In this document: positions 47,977 through 60,177 of the stretch, piece after piece
How positions within the stretch are numbered: position 1 is the first letter of the stretch
How the letters are laid out: every line of letters starts with the position of its first letter
Assembly: GCA_018466975.1 (NCBI GenBank)
Contig: CM031557.1
Span: 2,356,001-2,420,000, forward strand
Source of the DNA: Sparassis latifolia
Lineage: Eukaryota; Basidiomycota; Agaricomycetes; Polyporales; Sparassidaceae
DNA length: 64,000 bases
Direction: 5' to 3'
The notes under the pieces: generated by a model
What the model saw: the letters and a program-made list of their open reading frames with translations, nothing else
Told to the model about the DNA's origin: nothing
The model's database searches: none
Position numbers and translations under genes: made by a program

Positions 47977-49565
47977 CTAAACGAAGTGGACGTCAGACGA
48001 TTGAGAAGGCAGCACCTGGGAATAGTGCAACGCACCTGCAACCGGCTGTGGATGCGATTCGGGGAGACGCATCGGACCCGCGGATGGCTGCAGCTGAGCA
48101 CCACCGACGTCTAACGTCGATAGAACATGGAACTCGAAAGGTGTTATCCTCGGGAGAACGTCTTGCAAGACGTGTGCCTCCGTTCTGCCACCGGCTGTCT
48201 CCCTGATGTCAAACACGAACTTCAAGAGCGGATTGACCCGCGCCCTGGGTAAATTGGCGATGATCATCTCTTGTAGAAACTTCGCATCGTTCACTTGGAT
48301 ACTTGACCGGAAAACCACTGTGAAGTCAGAGTTGTGTGATGCCTGAAGTGTGATATCGTCCAGGACGGGGTCGAGCTCCTGCGGCAACGACATTAGGTCA
48401 TCTAGGTCCTCAAACGTGAGTTCAAGATTGAAAAGGCGTGTTCGGGACGAGACGAGCTGTCCCATAATGTCAATCGTGAGCAGAGTTATATCGCCCCAAT
48501 GCAGCTGAGCCACGATGTTTTCCAATGCATCCATTCGGAAGCTCTGCGCAAGAGCCTCCGGGGGCTCGTATCCTATGTCCTTTTCCATCTTCGTATAAGC
48601 TGTCGTTCTCTTCACATTTTCGTTCTGTTGTAGTCTCTCCACAAGACGTGTCAATCGCATGCTTGAATCCTCCGCCGGATCTTCTTTGTAATCATCCTCG
48701 GGGTCATATATAACTTGCCTTTCCGTAATGCGCTTCTTCACTCCGTCTGAATTGTTACTGCTGGTACCTTCTCTAGAGGGCCCCACGAGATGCTCATCTT
48801 TGGTTAGAAGCTCGTTATCAAGGCACGCGTTCCATTCCTCTGACAATGAAATAACCCCTATCAGTACATTGAACCTAGAAATTTTGAGAAAAGCTTACGC
48901 TCTGGGAACTGCTCGAAGGCAAAACTCGCCAGATGAGGTGCAAGCCTCGTGAAGAGCTTGACGAGGTCTTCGAGATCCGGATAGTTCGAACGGATGATCA
49001 ACTCCTCGATGAAAACGTCTCTGCCATCCCCCAATAACCAGTCCACAAATATTGATAAGCCTTTGCCTTGGTAGTGTAGATGATGAAAGGCGCGCGGCAC
49101 AGTGCCGGATACCTGTCTCTGAGTGTGATTAACCCATTGAAAACTGATGTCGGTGACGCAGAGCCACTGAACGCGGGGGAATGCGTCCAGGACGCGCAAG
49201 AACTGGTGGGTATTCCAAAAGTCTACATGAGTCAATTCGAGTCGACCGATCATTGAGAAATGGTTGAGAAAGACTTCTCGCGTCGGTCGCGCGACAATGC
49301 CCCACACGATATTCTGTATAGTAACGTCTCGCACATAATTGAACCGAGGTAAGAAATCGGCAAGGTCCTTCGTCCAGAGATATGCCGCGGAGTCAAGACC
49401 ATGGTCTTTGGCATGCTGGTTCTGATATACGTCAAGTAACAACGCATGCACGCCATTAACCAATGGATAAGAATAAAGGTTACGAAGCAATCCCATATTC
49501 AGGCTGGGACTGAGGCGAACTTGTTGGTATTCATCGTACATGGTACGTCGGGTGCAAGTTGCCAT
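47977..49565 (-). CDS. F-box-like/leucine-rich protein (paralog B)
   Basis: Exon 1 (from 49565) begins MATCTRRTMYDEYQQVRLSP and carries leucine-rich segments: GLLRNLYSYPLVNGVHALLL, WGIVARPTREVFLNHF, WLLGDGRDVFIEELIIRS and LAPHLASFAFEQFPE. An intron (GTAAGC...TTGTCAG at about 48844-48898) joins to EWNACLDNELLTKDEHLVGP, a charged linker, then LTFEDLDDLMSLPQELDPVL and a tail ending SQSSDVHFV with a stop at 47977. It aligns by eye with paralog A in both halves, with the linker between the halves unrelated. No F-box is visible at the N-terminus, so an upstream exon may be missing. Role unknown. Confidence 0.65.
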
Positions 49566-50171
49566 GTTCTCGGAACAGATCTGAACAAAAGGATATCAAC
49601 ACTGCTATCTAGCGAAGAGATTTGAACCAGTGCATACGAAGGTCCTCGCAGAGGAATTAAAGGTGGTGGGATGCAATGAAAGCTGATTGTTGGGGGACGA
49701 GAGCGAAGTGCATCTATATGCTTAGTACCACCAGGACCGTGACAATAGAGCATGCGAAGATACAGGCGCCCGAGGATTATGGGAAGAAAAGAGTTCTGAC
49801 AATTGTGCTCTTCAAGATATCTCACTGTTAACAAAAGCTAGATTGCTTGCGACGTGTGCACGCGGAGTTGGAGACCAGACAGACACAAAGACTGGAGCAT
49901 CACCCATTATCTAGCGCTATCTATCGCTGCATCGCTGCACTATTCGAACGTGCCGATTAGTCGCGTTGCAATGAGGAACGAAGATGAAAGGGGGGAAACG
50001 GTGCTAAAGATGCAACGCGAACACAAAAGAGACATGATAGCAGCGACAAGCAGTGGTGAACCGGTGACAGCTTGACTCGGACATGCCTGGTGCTTACGTA
50101 ATCGTAATCACATCTCCTCGACCGACCGCACACACTGAGCTGCACACTCTTGGCTATCGTAACGCATCAAA
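49566..50171. promoter_or_regulatory. Divergent region between paralog B and ISY1
   Basis: About 600 bp separate the two gene starts, which point away from each other. No TATA box or repeat is evident. The upstream exon of paralog B, if any, would lie here. Confidence 0.4.
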
Positions 50172-51404
50172 ATGGTACGTGTTTGCAAAGTCAGTTTTTC
50201 GGATCGTGCATGATATTTTTCATGTATCCTTGTAGGCCCGCAATGAGGAAAAGGCGCAATCTATGCTATACCGCTTTCGCGAAGCGCAGGCGGCAGAGTT
50301 AGGCTTAGGGACACGCAGTGACCGCAGGCCGAAGATGGCCAGTGCGTGCAAAAGTTTACGCGACTGTGAACGGTGGAGAGGAGAGATACTACGTGAGATA
50401 AGTCGGAAAGTGTCGAAGATACAAGATGGTACGTTCGTCTAACCCGTTCGTGGCTCATGTTAACGCTTGCTCTTCTGCGCCACGTATACAGCTGGTCTCA
50501 CAGATTATGAGGTCCGAGACTTGAACGATGAGATTAACAGGTTAATGCGGGAGAAGCGACACTGGGAGAACCAGATAGTCGCGTTGGGCGGTGCCAATTA
50601 CAGGCGAAATGTCGCCATGCTGGACGACGACGGCAAGGAAGTTCCAGGGACGAAGGGATACAAGTGAGTTTTCTCAGGTATCTCAGCTTTACCACATTGA
50701 TGGACCTTACTATGCAGATACTTTGGTCGCGCAAAGGAGCTCCCAGGCGTGAAGGAGCTCTTTCAGAGTAAGAAGTCTGAGGAAGACGAGGAGAACCAGA
50801 CGCAACATTACTATAAGAAGTTCACAAATCAAGGACCAGCCTACTTCGGCGACGTAGACGAGTCGGATGGTAAGTTGATGGAGTACGAGTTACGTGCAGA
50901 AGAATCAGGTAGGCCAATCTCGTCCTTTTGCGATCTGTCTTACTGATATAGGTGGCGATAGAATGGGAGGATGCGTATTCGCATCTTCGATCAGTTTTGG
51001 AGCTACCAAGTAATGAACCAGTGCCCAAGATTCCTCGACCATCGCACGCGCAAACCAAAGTCTCTACCAGCGAAGCGTCAGACGCCCTTTCCCCGCCACC
51101 GGTCGATACGAAACGCAAGGCACCAGACGGTGATGTCGAAATGTCTTCTGGTGGCGGTTCAGACGAACAGTTTAAGCGAGCAAGAAAAGAGACACGACAG
51201 CAGCAGCGGAATGGGGACGTTCCTTCTACTGCGGAAAACACTGCGCTTTCATATGCCCGTGCAACTGCCACCTACATACCGTTTTTGACACCAGAAAATT
51301 TGCTTCCTCCAAAAATGCCAACTCGGGCGGAGATGGAGGCGCATCTTCTAGCCTTGCGGAAGCAGGCATTAGTAGAGGAGTATTTCGGGAACGAGCAAAC
51401 ATAG
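50172..51404 (+). CDS. ISY1: Pre-mRNA-splicing factor ISY1
   Basis: The first coding exon is the ATG alone (50172-50174): a GTACGT donor follows directly, and the next exon starts GCC CGC AAT GAG. This gives the conserved start MARNEEKAQSMLYRFREAQA. Next come RPKMASACKSLRDCERWRGE, VSKIQDAGLTDYEVRDLNDE, INRLMREKRHWENQIVALGG, then YFGRAKELPGVKELF and a later acidic/basic C-terminal half ending VEEYFGNEQT. ISY1 is a component of the Prp19-associated (NTC) spliceosome and helps the first catalytic step and fidelity of splicing in the nucleus. Length (about 300 residues) and motif order fit the family. Introns are short and no damage is seen. Confidence 0.93.
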
Positions 51405-51806
51405 GAGACTCAGGTTGTGTATGTATGTGCGGTGTTTACTTTCGTGTTTTTTTTTTGCTCTCCCGGAGAATGATCTCAGACGAATTCGCGGTACAATGTT
51501 CAGATGACTACATATATGTAGACTGTAGTTGCGCATCTCACAGCGGAGCTTGCACGGCGGCCATTATGTAGGATTGGCATGCGGCATTGTCCTGCAATGA
51601 CTCGTCTAAATGAGCACGAGGACGAGACTCTCCGACGCCTCCGGCATCACCACCTTGACAGGTTAACACTTTGACAGATCTTCTTCGGTTACATCACGGT
51701 CGAACAGGTCTTCTGTTGACTCCTGACTCCGAGTCATCTTTGCTTGAATCGCGCAAAAGAATCACGCTCGATTTCACTCATAAGTTACAGTTTCGATGAA
51801 CGAGGC

Positions 51807-51830
51807 GAAACCGGTTGTTCAACCGGTTTC
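51807..51830. promoter_or_regulatory. Inverted repeat, candidate Zn2Cys6 factor site upstream of ABC transporter
   Basis: GAAACCGGTT, a 4-nt spacer, then AACCGGTTTC: exact 10-bp arms. It contains CGG and CCG triplets facing each other across 8 nt, the layout bound by fungal Zn2Cys6 dimers. It is about 200 bp upstream of the TATA box and 255 bp before the likely start codon. Confidence 0.5.
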
Positions 51831-52008
51831 CCAACCAGATTGTGACCGATGAACTCGTCGTATATACGGTGCGGTGCCTTTCTGACGAGTGATGGATCGA
51901 GATCTACTGTGCTAACTTATCATCAGGCGCTTGCGGCGGATGCATGATATGATGCAGCTGCACACATGGGAATCTAGTCGCGGTACCGAATGACCGACTC
52001 GTAGCCAC

Positions 52009-52015
52009 TATATAA
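52009..52015 (+). promoter_or_regulatory. TATA box of the ABC transporter
   Basis: TATATAA lies 70-76 bp before the ATG at 52085, the usual distance when the leader is short. A C/T-rich stretch follows (CGCCTCTCGATTTCACTCTC near 52050), a common start-site context in fungi. Confidence 0.6.
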
Positions 52016-52084
52016 GACTCCAGGATTGGTGGTACGCGCGTCTACCTCTCGCCTCTCGATTTCACTCTCCTGCGTAGAACGACA

Positions 52085-55000
52085 ATGTGGGGACTTGTAC
52101 AAGGGAGTGAACATCGCATATTATACGCTCAACAATGGCCAACGGGGATAGAACGCACTGGCAATGCGTCTGGTCTTTACACATTGCTTCAAAGTCAACA
52201 AAGGTGCGCGTTTTATCCTTCAATAACGCGGCGATTTGCCTGAATTTTAACCCAAGGATCCTGCTTGATCCTACCGCGATACCTGCCTACGTCGTAAGCG
52301 CGTCTATCCTAACCTTACTGGTCCAGCTCGCCCTCCAGTCGAAGACGTCAAACGAATCGTCGGTCATTCTAACGGGCCATGAAGGTACAGAAACTTCGAA
52401 TGCGTCAGAGATCGACGGAATCCGATCCACCGTAGCGCAACGCATTAAGCAGCTCGGGGGAAATACCATTTTTGCATTCAAAGTCTTCCGTCTTTTGTTG
52501 TCAGTCATATTGCTAGCCTTGTCGATTATAACCTTGCGTCTGGCGGATCATGGTCCCAGCCCGGAAAGCATAGAGTCCAGTATGTGGTTCCAAAACGGAG
52601 TATGCGCGGCATTTGTGAGTACTCCGTGCATTACAGTAGAATGTCACTGATTATTTCCCGAAAGGGTTACGCGTCCTTATTGGCGCTTGTGTCTGTTACA
52701 GCCAACCCGAGCCATGGCAGACTACTCATACAACATGGTAACCTGGTCCTCTTCGTTATGTGGGCGCTGTACTTGTATCGTGATGTGTGGCCTCTGGCAA
52801 CATACGTCTTGTCGCCAGCGGACATTCAAGAAGGACCCCTGCTATGGGCTAAGCTTTCTATGCTCACGCTTGCGGCCGTTGTGATTCCTCTTTGCGTACC
52901 TCGAGAGTATGTCCCTCTAAACCCTAAGGTAAGTGAACCAGATTAGTTCATCTGCTGCGTTTGTTGATAACCGTCCACCTACAGGAACCCTTGTCCATTC
53001 CAAGCCAAGAACAAACAGCTTCCATCCTATCGATGATGCTCTATACATGGCTTGACAATACAATAATCACCGCGAATCGGATAGCTCATCTTTCCACCGA
53101 CCAACTCCCCGTGTTGGCTGATTATGACATGGCGAAGAATCTGGTTCATCGCAGTTTTCCTGTGAGTCTACTGTGACGCCCTTCTTTAGTTGTCATGCAT
53201 ATCTCAACATGTTGCAGTACATGGATCCGTTTCAGCTGAGGAGGAGACGCCACATGTTTTGGGGCATCGTCAGGGTCTTCCGTAAGGTTATTGCGCCATA
53301 CAATTTGAACTGATCTGATGAATATGCCCCCAGAGACCGACTTTTCAGTTATGGGTCTCATGTTGTTCCTGCGAGTACGTAGTACTAGGACGTTTACTAT
53401 TTAGGATAAGCCTCTGATCGTACGCTTACGTAGACAATCGCAGATTTCGGCTATCCTATCGGCATCAATCTCGTTCTGAGGTAAGAAATCATGGCACCTG
53501 CCCCATTCTACGGTGGTCTGAACAATTTATCGACAGCTACGTCGAAATCCACGGAAAAGACTCCGTTGTGCGTCCATGGGTGTGGATATCGTTTCTGTTT
53601 ATTGGACCCTGTATCAGCACCATCTGTTTCCAATGGTACATTTTCATCTCAGTACGTCTTTTCATTTGAAAATTTGTGGCGATGGCACTGATGCACGCGT
53701 TTCACAGACAAGAAATGTGGCTCGTATCACTGCCATAATTACTCAGCTCGTGTTTGACCATGCTCTGCGGGCTCGCGTAAAGGCTGACGTCAATGAGGCA
53801 TCTATTGGGACAGGCATATCTACGGCGGTTGCTACCCCTGACAATGTCTCTGAAACAGAACCTGGCAGTTCTGAGATTCCTCAGGAGCATAGTGGCGGTT
53901 CTTCCGAGGAAGGGGAAGAAGGTTCTGCAGCTACGCTGAGTGTGGACACATCTTCCATGAAGGGCAAGCAGAAAAAGAAGGCAAGCTTAGAGGATAGTGG
54001 AAGCACGAAGCCAGAACCGACGGCTACCGCTACGTCCGATGAAAAAGGGAGGGACATGGTCGGCAAAATCACCAATCTTATCTCCACTGACCTCAATAAT
54101 ATCACCGAGGGACGGGACTTCTTATTTTTCAGTACGTTGGGAAATTATCTTCGAATTTGTCCCGCTCTAATACGAGTCCTTAGTAATTGAAGTACCTTGG
54201 AAGATCGGATTGTGCATTTATCTATTATATTCTCTTCTTGGATGGAGGTTCGTTGCCCTGTATCTGAGTGGTTCGATGATGTCTCACCTGGTTGATATCC
54301 AGTGCATTCGTTGGAATGGCCGTTATTGTTATGGCGATCCCCTTGCAAGCTTTTTTCGCCTCCAAGATTCAAGGATATCAAAAGGAGAAAATGAAAAAGG
54401 TATGCTTATCCTGCAAAGAAGCAAGCGCATACTGACTACTGAGTACTGTACGACTAGACAGACACACGCGTGCAAGCTGTAACCGACGGTACGTCAATGC
54501 CATGTTTTTGGCGATTCCATTCATGATAGCATGTCCCTTCCTTTTCTCCAGTCCTCGGCGTCATGCGCATGATCAAACTTTTTGGATGGGAACCTCAGGT
54601 CGAAGAACAATTGGCGCAGAAACGTAATGACGAATTGAAATACCAACTGAAGTTCAAATTGTTCAACTTCTTCAACAACTATATGACGTACGTCAGAAGT
54701 GGGATACACTCAAATGTCTGCTGATAGCCTGCAGACACATCGTTCCGATCCTCACCATAGTTGTGGTCTTCGTTGCATATGTAAATTTACTCGTGGATCA
54801 TCCCCAAGCATTCATTCTAAGATCCGTTTATAGACTGCCTTAATGCATCAGGAGCTTACCGGTATGAGCATGCGCTTGCCTGTAAGTTCTTTGCCATTCT
54901 GACACCGTCTTAGCTGCCCTTGTCTTTTCGTCTATCGCTCGTGAGTTTCCACGCTACTGCATGCGGAAACGTACTTACTTTCCACTAGTGCTTGATATGC

Positions 55001-58000
55001 TGCGCCATGCGCTCGTTGGGAGTTTCGAAATGCTGCCGCAGATAATAGCAGGTGGGTTATCTTGTTTCTTCGGAGTGACGCATAACATGATGATCAAAAC
55101 AGGCAAGGTATCACTCGATCGTGTGAACAATTTCTTGTATGAGGTTTGTTGTCCCGACTGTTGCCAAATTTGATTGCCGTTGAGTTTTCATCCCTTGCAT
55201 AGACGGAGCTTCTTGATGCCTTCTCCGACGGTGCAGATGCCGCGCCAGTCAACAGCCTTTTCCGTGAAGACGACGAGGATGTCATCGGAATACGCAATGC
55301 GTCGTTCACTTGGGCGAACAGCAATGATGGGACGTTGACACCTGGGCCTCGACGGCGGAATTTTGTCCTCCACATAGATGACGAGCTCACGTTCAAGCGC
55401 GGCCATATTAATCTCATTATCGGCCCCACGGGATCCGGGAAGACGTCTGTGTTGATGGCCCTGCTGGGTGAGTATGGCTGCTATCTTTCATACAACGCAG
55501 AGCGCTCATCATTGGCAGGCGAGATGCATTACATACCCTCAGGTCCGGATTCATACGTCCTCCTTCCTCGTGCTGGCGGTATTGCTTATGCCGCACAGGA
55601 GTCGTGGGTCCTGAGTGAAACGATCCGCGTAAGGTACTTCAACATAGTGGGAGCTGTTTTCTGATTCATGTCATCCAGGACAACATCCTGTTTGGGGCAC
55701 CATTTGACGAAGAGCGATACAATAAGGGTGATTTCTGTCCATTGTCAGCAGCAAATTCTTGTACTGAAGTTCTTGCAGTTATCGAGCAATGTGGTCTCCA
55801 ACGGGACCTCAGCCTGTTCGATGCTGGGGACAAGACACAAGTCGGAGAGAAAGGACTCACCTTGAGGTAGTCCTGACATTAGTGTTGGATAACTGGTAAC
55901 TGACTGTATATGAATTAAATGAATTTTGAATCAGTGGCGGCCAGAAGGTAGACTGTCGTCTGATACTTTCTCTACTTTCTTGACGTGCACTCATGCTTTA
56001 TTAGGCTCGCATAACCCTTGCCCGTGCCGTGTATTCTTCCGCGGAAGTCCTCCTCCTGGATGATGTAAGCTGAGTGCCATTCTTGAGATTACTCTTGGCT
56101 GAATTGTATTTAGGTTCTCGCTGCTCTCGATGTACACACTGCCAAGTGGATCGTCGAAAAATGTTTCAAGGGCGACCTGATTCGTGGACGCACTGTGATA
56201 TTGGTCGTAAGTTATACACTGCCAGTTAGTCTCTTTCCCGCTGATCAGTGCATGAAAGACTCACAATGTCGCTCTGGCAAGCCCCATATCCGAGTTTGCA
56301 GTGTCTTTGGGGTTGGATGGCCGCATCCACAGTCAAGGCTCACTATCCAAAGCTCTCGAGGAAGATCAAGAACTATCTGCAAAATTTGTAGAAGAGCTCA
56401 AGGTGGAAGAGGAGATTATCGATGAACACACAGACGCGAAAGCCCAGCAATCAGACGGGAAGTTGTTCGTGTCGGAAGAAATTGCCCAAGGGCATGTCGG
56501 CTGGCCCGCGAGTAAGTATTTGCTGTTCACGCCGAGAATCGTTGGGCGCTGAAGATTCGGGTTATGCAGTCAGTATGTTTGTGAATACTGTGGGAGGAAG
56601 GTTCCCTGCCATTTTCTGGTTCGTAACCATTGGCATGTTATTCGTAGATGAAGTCTGCGAGGTTCTCCAACCGTGGTTCCTCGGTGTATGGGCACGTCAG
56701 TACGAAGATCATCCGTCTTCAGAGGTGTCAATAACATAGTAAGCAGCGTCGTTGTCTTCGCATATGCGCTGTCTTGGTATTCACATGTGCTTGCAGCTAT
56801 ATGAGTAGCTACTCTCTCTTGGTGCTGGCAAATGTAGCGGCGTATAGCATTTCATACGTCGTGTTCCTCTACGGGACCTTACGAGCTGCGCGGATCATTC
56901 ACAAGAGGCTGATGAACTCCGTACTAGGCGCAACCTTGAGGTGAATTTGTTCGCGTGGTCTTTCTCAAGCCCGACTTACTTTCATTCAGATGGCTTGATG
57001 TGACTCCGACCTCACGCATTGTCTCTCGCTGCACTGAGGACGTGAATACTGGTATAGCAGATCAACCGCTCGCTGACTCTGTACGCTAACGAGAATTGCA
57101 GTGGATGGGACTTTTTCAGACTACACCCTGTACTTGATGTCGATAACGGCAGCGCTGATCATGCGACTGGTCGCAGTTTTGGTGATGTCCCCGATTTTCA
57201 CTGTTCCTTCAGTAGTCCTTGCGATGATCGGTGGATGGTGCGGCCAACTATATGTGAAAGCGCAATTGTCTGTCAAGCGTGAAATGGGTGTTGCTCATGC
57301 GCCCGTTCTGGAAAATTTCGGCTCTGCAATTTCGGGCCTAAGTTTGTGCTTACCTAGGTTCTCGTACGGCAGATGCTGACGCCATTGCTAGCATCTATTC
57401 GCGCATATGGTGCTCAGGACCTGTTCAGGAAACAGGGTTACCATCGCATGGACACCTACATAAGGTCAAAGCGAACTCTGTCCAATCTCCATCGGTGCGC
57501 TCCGAAAAAATGCACTGCCATGTCGTGCATAGTCCACTAACTGGTAAACTATTAGATGGGTATCTACCCGCATAGAAATACTTGGAGCAGTGTTCTCCAC
57601 CTGCTTGGCGACATATCTGGTATACGCGACGTCGTTCGACGCCTCGGACCTTGGCTATACGTTGAACATGGCAGGTTTGTGGTTGCTGCTACCGTCTTTC
57701 TGTCACCAGTCTGATAGTGGTATCTAGTTGAATTCTCTACTTTGATTCTTTGGTGGACTTTAATGGGAAACCAAACCGAGATCAGCGGTAAGTAGTAAGT
57801 CCCTGTTAGTCGAACCTCCATCCTTACTGAACGGCACTCCAGCCAATAGGTAGGTAAAATATTTCAGACGATTTCATCTGCTTGAAACGACCTTGCGCAG
57901 CCTGGAGCGTATTCATCAATACACAGTCGTCGAGCACGAGCCGAAAGCGACCGACGCTGGTGCGCCTCCAGCGTACTGGCCCACGAGCGGATCCCTGAAA

Positions 58001-59227
58001 GTCGAAGGACTCGCCGCTCGCTACTCTTCTGTATGTTCATGCACGTGTCGGAGGTCTTTCCATGACTTATGCTTCAGCAGAATGGTCCGCGGGTTCTGCA
58101 AGATATCTCGTTTGACATCAACTCTGGAGAACACATTGGCATTGGTTAGTCTGGAATGTGATTGATTGGCCATCTTCTAACAAGTGGACAATAGTTGGAC
58201 GTACCGGAAGTGGAAAGGTTTGCCCGGAATAGTCATCCATGTTCCAGAGTTGCTCACCGGATTTATAGAGTTCCTTAACTCTTGCGCTTCTGCGCTGCAT
58301 CATCACCGAGGGGAAAGTCTACTACGATGGCGTTCCGACTGACTCAATTAACCTAGATGCTCTGCGATCGAACATCACCATCATTCCGCAAATGGTACGC
58401 ATGATGGCCACTCCGTTCCATGCTGGCACCTCAGCTGATAATCCCGCCACTGTATAGCCTGAGTTGCTGAGCGGGAGCTTGCGACAGAACCTGGACCCGT
58501 TCGAGGAGCACGACGATGCCGAGTTGAACGACGCGCTACGTGCCGCAGGGCTGTTCTCTGTGCAGAGCGAGACGGACGAAGGGAGGATCACGCTGGACAG
58601 CGAGATCAGCAGCGCAGGCGGCAATTTGTCGGTTGGTCAACGCCAGATCCTCGCGTTGGCCAGAGCGATTGTGCGGCGGAGCAAGCTACTAATCTTGGAC
58701 GAGGGTGCGTCTTGACGCCGTCCCGAGCAGCTTCTGACTTACCAATTTTGTGGAATCGGTGAATAGCTACATCTGCAATCGGTGAGGTTCAACGTCGAAT
58801 ATCTCTATAATATCTTGATTGACAGATGAAAACTCGTTAGACTATGAAACTGATACGGTCATTCAGATGTCGCTGCGTAAGGAGCTTGGCAAAGATGTGA
58901 CCCTGCTCACGATCGCACATCGGCTCCAAACCATCATGGACGCCGACAGGATAGTCAGTGCCGCATATTTTGTAACTGCTATTGTGGTGGCTAAATATTT
59001 CCGCCATCTGTAGATGGTTCTTGATGCCGGTCGTGTTGTATGTCTTGAACGAATCTCCGCATTTGCGCGTTGGCTCATGATATGTTCAGGTTGAATTCGA
59101 CACGCCCCGGGAATTGTTGAAAAAAGACATGGGCATGTTCCGGGCGCTCGTTGACGGGAGCGGAGACAAGGACAAGTTGTATGCTTTGGTTCGTGGCGGC
59201 ATTGCATCCACTTCATGGCCTCCGTGA
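52085..59227 (+). CDS. ABCC-type (MRP/multidrug resistance) full ABC transporter
   Basis: This is a many-exon gene, about 1,400 residues. N-terminal membrane segments include PAYVVSASILTLLVQLAL and LLLSVILLALSIITL. The first membrane domain holds an acidic cytosolic insert (GSSEEGEEG, KGKQKKKASL). NBD1 has Walker A GPTGSGKTS (55425), a signature GGQKARITLARAV split by introns, and Walker B VLLLDDVLAALD with Asp where the catalytic Glu usually sits, typical of ABCC NBD1. The second membrane domain has SRIVSRCTEDVNT. NBD2 has Walker A GRTGSGKSSL, NLSVGQRQILALARAI and LLILDEATSAIDE, where CT ACA TCT GCA ATC G is a 15-nt micro-exon (58767-58781). The end is STSWPP, with TGA at 59225-59227. It exports conjugates or drugs across the plasma or vacuolar membrane. 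The start could also be 52135. Confidence 0.88.
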
Positions 59228-59337
59228 GCTTTTCACGACATTCTATTAGTCTCTTCCAGTGCGACAAATCAAAATGCTACAACAGTGATAGTGATACAGT
59301 GTGCTCGATACAGTGTGTCGGCCTCCGCGTCTGAGTC

Positions 59338-60177
59338 CTAAGGGAATGTCAGAATATACTCTTTCATCCGTTCCTCCCAGCTGCAGTCAGGCAGGCCGCT
59401 CGGGTCCGTATCTGCCGACCCGCCGCACGCATCTACCAGCAACCCCGGGATCTTGGCGAGTATTTTCTGGAGTGCCGAGCTAATGTCCTGCGTGCGCTTC
59501 TTGAGGAACAGCGGAACGATCGTCTCGTCGCCTTCTCCTGAATTTGGGAGAGTAGCAGTAGGTGATGCGACAGCCGACTTCGCCATAGACTTCATGAGGC
59601 TGCGGGGGAACACTCTGCTGATTCGGCGAGTGTGCTCTCGCGCGGCGTTCATCACGGAAGCTTCAACTTGCTGGTTCGTAGGACTCCCTGGCATGGAGAG
59701 TTCCTGGAGTGCGGTGCGGGTGTAGTTGAACGCGAGGAAGCGGAGGACGGGGTAGAAGTGGACCATTGAGCCGGGCGTGCCGCAGACGACGGGGCAGTCG
59801 GGATTGGGGCACCCGGCGGGGTCGACGCCGTTCTGCTGGCATTTGCCGTGGAAGTAGTCGGGGAATATCGCAGTTTCCATCCCGTTGTAAGCCTGCTTCT
59901 TGTACGCGGAGAAGATAGGGGAGAGGTATCCGAGCGAGGTGGACGGGCTTGGGTTGCTGGGTAGGATTGCCGAGATTTGGGTTGCCTGCCATTCGGTGAG
60001 GACGTTCGTAGCAGACAATATTTATTCAACACTTACTACGTTGTTCATCACAGCATGAATGGGGTCGGAGTAGTTAGTGAGAAATGCGTTCGTGATACCG
60101 ACGATGCATTCTCCTTCGCACGCGAAGACAGTGACCGGCACTGCGAAAAGAAAAGAAAAGAACGGTATACAGCGCAT
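59338..60177 (-). CDS. Secreted protein of the Agaricomycete 'CEGEC' family, unknown function
   Basis: Exon 1 (60177-60037) encodes a signal peptide, MRCIPFFSFLFAVPVTVFA, followed by CEGECIVGITNAFLTNYS. A 51-nt intron (GTAAGT...TGGCAG) joins VMNNV to ATQISAILPSNPSPSTSLGY; exon 2 is 59985-59338. The 262-residue protein contains AGCPNPDCPVVCGTPGSMVH with several cysteines, suggesting disulfides in the extracellular space, and ends MKEYILTFP. Related proteins are widespread and uncharacterised in Agaricomycetes, and I know of no assigned enzymatic activity. It lies tail to tail with the ABC transporter, 110 bp between stop codons, so their transcripts probably overlap or share a terminator region. 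Confidence 0.8.

Larger units (their letters stand above)
51405..52084. promoter_or_regulatory. ISY1 3' end and ABC transporter promoter
   Basis: It holds a T run and TACATATATGTA text near 51510 (probably the ISY1 3' end), an inverted repeat at 51807-51830 and a TATA box at 52009-52015. No additional gene is seen. Confidence 0.55.
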
